Below, one piece after another: positions 56,562 to 64,000 of a stretch of DNA of 64,000 bases. The position numbers and the translations under genes are program-made. This stretch comes from Amborella trichopoda (lineage: Eukaryota; Streptophyta; Magnoliopsida; Amborellales; Amborellaceae). Position 1 is the stretch's first letter, and each line of letters starts with the position of its first letter. The notes under the pieces were generated by a model. That model was not told the origin of the DNA. It did not search any database and saw nothing but the letters and a program-made list of their open reading frames with translations. The stretch spans positions 127,139 to 191,138 of the forward strand of contig NW_006500342.1 in assembly GCF_000471905.2 (NCBI RefSeq), read 5' to 3'.

Positions 56562-57899
56562 ATGGCTAGTTTAATAAAGAATCTAACTAGTAAACATGCA
56601 ACTTCATCTCAAACTCTTAGAGTAAAAAATAAAGAACAAATAGTCATCAATGACATTGAACATAATATTCAAAATTGGAATATACCCAAGGTCCCAATCC
56701 ATGACATTTATCATAAAGGATCATTCAAATTCAAGATGGGTTATGCCATCAAGACTGTAGAAGAAAGTTTATCGGTTACACAAAATCAAGAAGACTTTCA
56801 TCTACTGTCCAAGAAAATTATTGAAAAACATAAAGAACATAATTACAAATATTTACATATTGGATTAATCCAAATAGCAGTGAAACCTTTGACCCGATTA
56901 GGGTTGAACACCTCTGTGCTTGTATGCCTAAGAGATACAAGACACAATATTTTCACAGATTCGCTACTCGGGATGGTTGAATCCAGCCTTTGTAGTGGTC
57001 CCATATATTTTAATTGTTTTCCAAATTTTTCTGTTTCTTTGACTGACCCAAATATTTTAGATATACTAACAATCAATTTAAAAACACATGGTTATAATAT
57101 GATACAAGGATCTCAAAACCTAGCCATAGTATATAGAATATATTACAAAGTCATGAATACCTTATGTCCAAATATTATGCAACCTAATCAAAAAGATCAC
57201 ACTATCTTATTTCAAACAAACATAGAAAAATTAAATATGATTGTTCCTAAAACCATAAAATGGTCAGATATTAGATTACCCCAATCATGGGCATTACAAA
57301 ATGCCAATCAACCTCAAGAAATTCCTCACAATCATATTCCTAATCAAATAATAGAACATCATGATGGTAATATTGAAATAAAATTCAATCACTTACAAGC
57401 CCAAGATGATATTAATATTAATAGGAAAAGGAATATTAAAAATCCAATACCCAGTAGAAAATCTTATTCCACAAACCCAAATGTAATAATACTACCACCT
57501 CCTAGTGATACTTCAATACGTAGTTCTTCAATACCTAGTTCAGAATTACACTTTCAAGGAATAAGAAGAACATCTGATCATGTTGTTATACCCACTTATA
57601 CTTCTGAAGTTCCTACTACCAATACTACTGAACCTAGTATAGAAGAATTAAAAGACTTCCAAATATTAACATTACAAATAGAGGAAGAAGATCAATATTC
57701 AGAAGAATATATAGCAGCCTATCTAGCCGCTAAATTGGAGAGAAAAAATAAACCAATAGATCATAATTCTATTAAAAAAGATTTTCTATCTGAAGAAAAT
57801 AAAAAAATTAGGCAATGGTATGTAACAAATATACAAGCACCATTGAGAGAAATATTACAAGCTAAATATAATAAATTTATAAAAAAGGAAAGAAAATAA
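56562..57899 (+). CDS. EPRV-2 movement-protein part of the polyprotein
   Basis: A 445-codon frame from ATG 56,562 to TAA 57,897-57,899. Residues 1-220 form the 30K-type movement domain ('NIQNWNIPKVPIHDIYHKGS', 'YKYLHIGLIQIAVKPLTRL', 'VVESSLCSGPIYFNCFP'-type block, 'INLKTHGYNMIQGSQNLAIV'). A Ser/Pro/Asn-rich linker follows, then a Lys/Glu helix. The family enlarges plasmodesmata for cell-to-cell spread. The stop at 57,897 is in frame with the coat protein after it ('EGYFSWLRNNYQ'), so in the ancestor the two were probably one polyprotein, as in petuviruses. This is the longest intact viral frame here, but the unit as a whole is broken. Confidence 0.85.
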   Translation: MASLIKNLTSKHATSSQTLRVKNKEQIVINDIEHNIQNWNIPKVPIHDIYHKGSFKFKMGYAIKTVEESLSVTQNQEDFHLLSKKIIEKHKEHNYKYLHIGLIQIAVKPLTRLGLNTSVLVCLRDTRHNIFTDSLLGMVESSLCSGPIYFNCFPNFSVSLTDPNILDILTINLKTHGYNMIQGSQNLAIVYRIYYKVMNTLCPNIMQPNQKDHTILFQTNIEKLNMIVPKTIKWSDIRLPQSWALQNANQPQEIPHNHIPNQIIEHHDGNIEIKFNHLQAQDDININRKRNIKNPIPSRKSYSTNPNVIILPPPSDTSIRSSSIPSSELHFQGIRRTSDHVVIPTYTSEVPTTNTTEPSIEELKDFQILTLQIEEEDQYSEEYIAAYLAAKLERKNKPIDHNSIKKDFLSEENKKIRQWYVTNIQAPLREILQAKYNKFIKKERK

Positions 57900-59052
57900 G
57901 AAGGATATTTTTCATGGTTAAGAAATAATTATCAGCACCAGCTTCATATCCCTTCTTCTTTTGATGAAGAAATTCAAACCATAGAAGAGAAAACTTATAT
58001 CAGTACGGATGGTACTACAACTGCTAGTATCCACCTTCCTGAGAAAAGCCTAATACTTAAGACAATTATACCAATGAAAGATGAACCTCTAAAAACACCA
58101 TCTGTATATGATATAATTGCTACTCCATATAAAATCTTATCCAAAGAAATGAATAAGAAACAAGAATTAATTCCACATATAATTGAACAAAATAATTATA
58201 CTAATCTTTCTATGCAATCCTTAGGAAAACAGACAGAGAGAATAGAAAGAATTGTTTCTAAGGACCAACCCTCTACTACAGTCATACCTAGATCAGTTTT
58301 GTTCAAACCACCTCCAGAATTAAATAAAAACAAATTTCATATAGGAGAAAATAATAAATCCCTTATGGATCAATTAATATCAAAATTATCCCAATTAGAT
58401 ATTAAAGGAGTACCTTCTCCACAGATAGTCATTCCATCACCTATTGTTAATATACCACCTGAATCATCAGATAAAGGCAAAGCAATAGTACAGGAGCATG
58501 AAACAATGATGCTCCAGGAAGAAGAACCAATGATAGAAGATACAATCCAAAATCAAGAAAAAGCCTTGGATACTACTCCTATCACTGAAACCATAAATAG
58601 AATAGCTTATGGAAAATATTGGAAACCAATAACAGCTTTACCATATCACAAAAGACCTACACCTGTTGATATACAAATGGAAGAAGATGCCATACAGGCA
58701 GTGTCATATTCAGGAAGATCAATAGTCAATGGGCAAATAGATGGATTATCCGAATTAAAGATATTGGATGTAATGAGACATATGACTATGTATGCTTCTG
58801 TTAATAAAATGGCAGGCAACCCTGATCAAGAAGTTGCAAAAGCAATAGTCAATGGATTTACTGGCTGGTTAAGAGGATGGTGGGATTTTTATGTAGACGA
58901 TGAAACCAAACAAAGAATCCTCACCAATACTAGACAATGGACAGCCAGAAATGAACAAAACCAAGAAGTTATATACACAGAAAGTGATGCTGTGAATACC
59001 CTAATATATACCATTACACTTCATTTTGTAGGCAGTACAGCTTATAGCTGGT
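57900..59052 (+). pseudogene. EPRV-2 coat protein, N-terminal and core part
   Basis: In frame with the movement protein after one stop. An ATG at 58,074 opens 332 codons to 59,072. It contains 'LMDQLISKLSQLDIKG', 'KRPTPVDIQMEEDAI' and the coat core 'AKAIVNGFTGWLRGWWDFYV' and 'SDAVNTLIYTITLHFVGST'. At about 59,045-59,053 a deletion removes the segment that EPRV-1 has at 34,100-34,240 and shifts the frame, so the protein would stop at 59,072 with a short false tail. Confidence 0.8.
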
Positions 59053-59870
59053 CTACCATATTTATTTGCTGAAAAAGTCAAGGAAAGATTAAGAAAGAAA
59101 CATAATGGAATCATTGTTTATTCATCATATACACTCGGAGAACTCTCCGCAGAAATATGTGCTGAAGGTTTAGCCTTATGCACAGATATGAAATTAAAAA
59201 GACAACTAGATAAACAAAAGATCACTAAGAAAAAAGAGCTTGGTGACTTTTGTGAACAATTTGGTTATTACCTTGATAAGAAAAATATGCTTGACAATAT
59301 ATATAAGAAAAAGAAGAAGTCCAAAAAAGAAAAATATAAAACCAAAAATAAGGATAAAGAAAAAAGATATTATAAAAAATCTAAAAGGAAATTAATCAAT
59401 AAATTTTCTCCCAATACAAAGAAAAAGAGAAAATTACCAGTATGTTATAAGTGTGGTAAAGTAGGGCATTATAAACATCAATGTAAATTAAAAAAGAAAA
59501 TAGAAGCTTTACAATTAGATGAAACAATAAAATCAAAATTATATCATATCATGGATTATGATTCTTCATCTTCCATTTCTTCGGAATCGTATATAGATAA
59601 TATACAAGATGATGATTTGATATGGACCGAATCTTCTGAATCTACGAGTTCTTCAACAGAATCCGTCAGTTCAAAAGATAAAGATAATTGTGGTTGTCCA
59701 ACATATAATGTCCACACACTTACACAAGAAGATAATTTTATCTTAGACATTATTGATAAAATAATTGACCCCGAAGAAAAAAGAGCTGTCATTACTCAAT
59801 TCATTAATATAAAAAAAAATAAAGCAAAATCAATTCCTCTCAATAAAACCCCTGATGAATATAATTTTGC
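59053..59870 (+). pseudogene. EPRV-2 coat protein C-terminal part with CCHC knuckle, first copy
   Basis: Continues the coat homology in a new frame: 'GLPYLFAEKVKERLRKKH', 'LGELSAEICAEGLALCTD', 'KKELGDFCEQFGYY', a long Lys-rich stretch, then CYKCGKVGHYKHQCKLKKK (59,449-59,505). An acidic Ser/Glu/Asp region and 'TLTQEDNFILDIIDKIIDPE' follow to the 20-N gap. The basic region plus CCHC is the nucleic-acid-binding part of the capsid. Confidence 0.8.
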
Positions 59871-59890
59871 NNNNNNNNNNNNNNNNNNNN
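59871..59890. other. Assembly gap (20 N)
   Basis: A short placeholder gap between two copies of the same coat-protein segment. The conventional 20-N length suggests the true size is unknown. Confidence 0.99.
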
Positions 59891-60612
59891 AGAACAAAGA
59901 TTTGTTCCTAAAAATAAAAGAGGAAAAAAAAAACTTCCAATATGCTATAGATGTGGCAAAGTTGGTCATTATAAGAACAACTGTAAAGTTAAAAAACAAA
60001 TAGAATCTATTGTACTAGATGAAAATATTAGAAATAAAATTTATGATATTATACAATTATATGAAACATCTAGTTCTGATAACTCTGATTCAGAATCAAG
60101 TAAAACGTCAGAAATAGAACTAATAGATGATGAAGATTTTGATTTATGAAACTACAGAAACAGAAGAATGTTCTTATAATACTCTTACTCAAGAAGAAAG
60201 TTTGATCTTAGATTTGATAGATAGAATTACAGATACTAATGATAGAAGAGATATAATTGAACAGTACATTAATATATTTAAGAAAAAACAAAAACCAGTT
60301 CCATTAGTTAAACTCCCTGAAGAATATAATTTTTCATAAATACTAAAAAGAATTTAAAAAAGAGAGTCCAAAAGAGAGCCAACCATAACGGAATTAAAAC
60401 ATGATATTAATTAAGTAAAAGGAGAAGTGCAAAAACTTAAAAATAGAGTAAGAATACTTGAATTAAATCATGATTTAACATAAAACACTAAAAATCTTTC
60501 AGAAGATGAAGAATTAGAATTCAATAATCTACTAAATCAATCTATAAAAGAAAGCCCAGAGTCTTCAAGAATTATACCTCAGAATGATCATATAAATGTA
60601 ATTAATAGGGTT
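59891..60612 (+). pseudogene. EPRV-2 coat protein C-terminal part, second copy, and linker
   Basis: After the gap the CCHC region occurs again: 'KKKLPICYRCGKVGHYKNNC' (59,925-59,984), then an acidic region, a frameshift near 60,145, and 'TLTQEESLILDLIDRITDTN' ending 'LPEEYNFS' and a stop at 60,337. It differs from the first copy at many positions, so it is another allele or viral copy and not an assembly echo. Stops at 60,337, 60,355, 60,413 and 60,481 break the coiled-coil linker ('VQKLKNRVRILELNHDL') before the protease. Confidence 0.75.
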
Positions 60613-61089
60613 ATGAATAAAAAATGGTTTACTTTGATCAAGATAATAATAAAGAACGAGTACAGTTTTCAATCTTTAGCCTTAATAGATTCGGGAGCAG
60701 ACCTAAATTGCATTAATGAAGGGCTAGTTCCTACCAAATATTTTGATAAAACTACACAAATATTAAATACAGCAGATGGTCGTAGATTATTCATCAAATA
60801 TAAACTATCCAATGCCGCTATTTGTAATAATGAAATTTGCTTTGAATTACCATTCATAATGGTAAAAGGCTTAAATCAAGCAGTAATTTTAGGAATACCA
60901 TTTCTTAGTATTCTTTATTTTATAAAAATCGATCAAACCAGAATTGAGTCAAACATTGATGGTAATAGTGTTAAATTTGAAATTATAGACAAGCTAAAAA
61001 TAAAAGAAATTAATAATGTAAAACAAAGCCTTGAAAATAAAGAAAGATATCTATGCCATCTAAAAGAAGAAATAAAATATAATATATAG
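60613..61089 (+). pseudogene. EPRV-2 aspartic protease
   Basis: A 158-codon open segment containing ALIDSGADLNCINEGLVPTK (active-site DSGA intact, near 60,680), 'LSNAAICNNEICFELPFIMV' and 'AVILGIPFLSILYFIKID', and ending at a stop (61,087-61,089) in the run-up to reverse transcriptase. The family cleaves the polyprotein. The ATG at 60,613 is internal to the ancestral polyprotein, not a natural start. Unlike the EPRV-1 copy at 35,350, the catalytic Asp is kept. Confidence 0.8.
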
Positions 61090-62520
61090 AAGAAAATTTA
61101 TTACTACCAGAAATAAAAAATAAATAGAACAAATTAAAAATCAAATAGAAAGAGAAGTATGTAGCGAATTACCTAATGCATTTTGGAATAGACAAAAACA
61201 CATAATAAATTTACCATATGAAGATAAATTTGAAGAAAATAGAATTCCCACAAAAGTAAGACCTATACAAATGAATGCAAGGCTCCTAGAAATTTGTAAA
61301 AAACAGATCGATGAACTCCTTAAAAAAATTTAGTCAGAAAGAGCTCATCTCCGTGGAGTTGTCCCGCTTTTTATGTTGAAGATAATACTGAAAAGGAAAG
61401 AGGAGTTCTAAGACTAGTAATAAATTATAAACCTCTTAATAAAGTATTAAGATGGATAACATATCCTATACCTAATAAAAAAGATCTTTTAGACAGACTA
61501 GTAAATGCCTGCATATTTTTGAAAATTGATCTCAAGTTAGGATACTGGCAAATACAAATAAATAAAGCTGATAGATATATAACAACATTCAATGACCCTT
61601 TTGGACAATACGAAATGAATGTTATACCTTTCGGTGTAAAGAATGCTCCTTCGGAATTTCAAAAAATTATGAATGATATATTTAACCCTTACACTAAATT
61701 TATGATAGTCTATATTGATAATGTTTGAATCTTTTCAGAAGATTTACAACAACATTTTAAACATATTACTGTTTTTCTTAACGCTATTAAAAAGGCATTC
61801 TGCAAAAAAAATTAATCTTTGCCAAACTAAGGTAAGATTTTTAGGACGTAATATTTATCAAGGAACTATTAATCCGATTGATAGAGCTATTGAATTTGTA
61901 AGTAAATTTCTTGACATTATTCTTACCAAAGTTGAACTTCAAAGATTTCTTGGATGCTTAAATTATATTGCAGATTTTTATAAAAATCTAACAATAGATG
62001 CAAAACCTCTTTATGATAGATTAAAAAAGAATCCACCAAAATGGACAGATATTCATATTAATGCAGTACAAAAACTAAAATTAAAAGCAAAAGAATTCCT
62101 TCTTTAGCTTTAGCAGATCCAACTGCACTTAAAATTATAAAATGCGACGCATCAGAATATGGTCTAGGAGGAATTCTTAAACAAAAACTAAATAACAATG
62201 ACAAAGAACAAATAGTTAGATACACATCTAAACCTTGGAATGCTATACAACAAAATTAATCCATGATTAAAAAAGAAATTCTTGCAATAGTTCATTGTGT
62301 AACAAACTTCAAAGTGATATACTTAATACTTTATTCATTATATGAACTGATTGTAAATCTGCTAAATATATACTCAGAAAAGATGTCCAAAATCTTGTCG
62401 CTAAAAAAATCTTTGCTCGATGGCAAGCTATTTTATCTAGTTTTGACTTTATTATTGAACATCATAGTGGTCAGCATTATTCTCTTCCTGATTTTCTTAC
62501 TCGCGAATTTTTGCGGGGAG
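61090..62520 (+). pseudogene. EPRV-2 reverse transcriptase and RNase H
   Basis: Pieces in order: 'IPTKVRPIQMNARLLEICKK', a stop, 'YVEDNTEKERGVLRLVINYK', 'RLVNACIFLKIDLKLGYWQI', 'FGQYEMNVIPFGVKNAPSEF', then the catalytic box as YIDNV followed by a stop (61,705-61,728), where EPRV-1 has YIDDVL. The connection 'RFLGCLNYIADFYK' and RNase H follow ('IKCDASEYGLGGIL', 'KKEILAIVHCVTNFK', 'ARWQAILSSFDF', 'LPDFLTREF'), with a stop at 62,105 and others near 62,258, plus frameshifts around 61,790 and 62,315. The loss of one catalytic Asp alone would kill polymerase activity. Confidence 0.85.
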
Positions 62521-63752
62521 GGAAGGACTCTAGACTTTGACCCTGAACCAGAAGAGCAAAAGCCTTTGGCTTTTCAACTTTTCAACATAAATAGAAATAT
62601 ATCTACTACGGATAAAGGAAAACTTCCTACGGAAATTGTACCAACATCACCAGGCTCTCCTATAACCAGTTATCCACCTTTGTCACCAATCAGATCAATA
62701 CAAATTATCCTGACTGTTCTACTCAAATTCCTACTAGTCCAAATCCAAGATTCATAACCTCTCCTATCCCAAATAAAGTATCAAGCTCTGGAAAATCAGT
62801 TTTTGAGGAAACTTCTTTCCTCATTGATATAATTATTGATGATAAATATATAAAGGCCAGCCCGAATAAGCTAGCCTCCCTATACCTTTTGAACCATCTG
62901 AGTTCATCCAATGGAAATAAATCTAGAGAATGGTACGAAGCCATTTTATTAGAAACTTGCTCAATTTCCCTTGTTCATTTCTATCATAATAATACAAAAA
63001 TGATTGGATATAGTAAATTACAAATACAAAAAATATTATCATATGATGATTGGGGTTGCAACCCTACTTGTGGGAAAAAATTACAGATTCCATAGTTTCC
63101 AAATAAATATTTCAAATATTCTGAATATATTGATGCTTGGCATAAAATATTTCAATATCAAAATACAAATAATTCCCTTACTTAGTTTGTGCAATTTAAA
63201 ATGCAAATTTTTTAACAATTTCCCAGTTAGTTTCGATACTGGTTCCATATATGGGGATCAGGCTCACAGATATTGCCCGAAAAAGTGCAATTATCTCAAG
63301 GAAAGTTTGTCGAACATACTGGCAAAAATAAAAATATAGATTATCATTTATATTTTATGTCAATATATCAGATTCCTTGGATTGTTAAGTGGGAGTATGG
63401 AATCTCAAAAAATAATGATGATACTTTTAAATACATCCCTAGATTGGGAAAACGAATATTCATAAAATGGTGGGATGGTTTTTATAGCAAGCATCTTGAA
63501 ACCGAATTTAAAAACTTAAGGAGAATACCAGAATTATCCCAAAATAATCCCCAATATGACTCTCTTAATGAAACGCTAAATCAATTTTTTGAATTTGTCA
63601 AAAGAATGCGCAAACAAAATCCAAAAGCTACCAAGGAAGAATAAGAAAAACAACTTCTACACATTTTTGAAGAAGAATCTGAAGAGAATAATTCAGCATC
63701 TCAAACAGAGAATGAAGATGATGATGAATTCAGCCAGAGGCCCCAGTTCTAA
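62521..63752 (+). pseudogene. EPRV-2 downstream ORF (unknown function)
   Basis: Starts right after the RNase H end. The Pro/Ser-rich N-terminal part (62,521-62,760) has frameshifts. Then come 'ETSFLIDIIIDDKYIKASPN', 'NGNKSREWYEAILLETCSIS', a stop at 63,093, 'YFKYSEYIDAWHKIFQYQNT', 'YWFHIWGSGSQILPEKVQLS', 'MSIYQIPWIVKWEYGIS', 'YIPRLGKRIFIKWWDGF', a stop after 'NPKATKEE', and the acidic tail to EFSQRP. It aligns with five other copies in the window. Likely about 400 codons when intact. No known domain is seen. Confidence 0.75.
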
Positions 63753-63814
63753 CTCAAAGACCCGCAGCCGACAAATTTACCTGAACAAAAAAGAAAGAAG
63801 GAATCTACCAACTG

Positions 63815-63920
63815 TACAAATGACTGTACATAAAGTTGTTGTCGCTGTACAAAAAGTTGCTGTCACTTTACATAAAGTTACTGTCACTGTACAAAAAGTT
63901 GTTGCCACTGTACATAAAGC
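63815..63920 (+). repeat. EPRV-2 next-unit upstream tandem repeats
   Basis: Five 21-bp units CTGTACATAAAGTTGTTGTCG with alternating CATAAAG and CAAAAAG. They lie in the same place relative to the preceding ORF as the CACTGTAGCCACT units at 55,185, yet their sequence differs except for the shared CACTGTA core. The start of another control region shows that a third EPRV-2 unit may follow beyond the window. Confidence 0.8.
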
Positions 63921-64000
63921 TTACCTAAACCAGATCCACCTATAATGTCGCATCAATAGTCGGCGAAAGAAGACAACCCATCACAGTTAGCAACCAATCA

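Noticed and set aside
56562..62520. A replication-competent virus in EPRV-2
   Set aside because: Stops at 57,897, 61,087, 62,105 and others, a coat-protein deletion at 59,050, a mutated RT catalytic box and frameshifts rule it out for this copy.
62521..63752. Calling the downstream ORF a viroplasmin/transactivator (P6-like) protein
   Set aside because: Position suits it, but I see none of the viroplasmin motif residues; calling it would be a guess.

Overview
The window looks like intergenic, repeat-filled DNA of a flowering-plant nuclear genome. I see no intact host protein-coding gene. The evidence is giant LTR-retrotransposon sequence, Ty3/gypsy and Ty1/copia fragments, two lineages of endogenous caulimovirid (plant pararetrovirus, EPRV) DNA, and a block holding plant-mitochondrial-type pieces (nad9, the 3' end of the small rRNA, trnfM, and half of a plastid-type trnV). 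I cannot name the species.

Layout. 1-600 is an AT-rich microsatellite. 600-17,930 is dominated by one very long repeat present three times. Copy 1 (about 600-5,696) is on the plus strand. Copies 2 (about 7,784-13,990) and 3 (about 13,998-17,930) are on the minus strand. I read this repeat as the roughly 6-kb LTR of an Ogre/Tat-like Ty3/gypsy element, because copy 2 leads on the minus strand into a primer-binding-site-like sequence (7,750-7,768), a 268-codon ORF and a gag gene with two stops (5,697-6,381). The gag then abuts the inverted copy 1. Each of copies 1 and 2 has a TATA box, an AATAAA 50-60 nt later, and then a long pyrimidine-rich tandem array in which each unit carries a small hairpin. 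17,930-24,840 holds decayed LTR-element-like sequence, paired GGGCGACAC palindromes, a second gypsy-type PBS (20,875-20,896) and microsatellites.

24,840-40,353 is a rearranged concatemer of one EPRV lineage (EPRV-1). Three deleted partial units run on the plus strand to about 35,713, where the array switches in mid-gene to a minus-strand unit that runs into a 902-nt assembly gap. 41,256-54,352 is the organelle-like block, which also contains degraded Ty3/gypsy and Ty1/copia pol pieces. 54,412-64,000 is a second, diverged EPRV lineage (EPRV-2): the tail of one unit, one almost complete unit, and the start of the next control region.

The EPRV gene order is: control region with tandem repeats and TATA box; leader with a short ORF and a Met-tRNA primer site; movement protein; coat protein with CCHC zinc finger; aspartic protease; reverse transcriptase; RNase H; then a further ORF of unknown function ending in an acidic tail. 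Movement protein and coat protein lie in one frame, as in petuvirus-like polyproteins. All copies are broken by stops, frameshifts, deletions or active-site changes, so I see fossil DNA and no functional virus.

The observations I rate highest are a 28-codon leader ORF conserved between the two EPRV lineages that ends exactly on a GTAAGT splice-donor-like sequence, and the hairpin arrays in the giant LTRs, whose stems change sequence but stay complementary.
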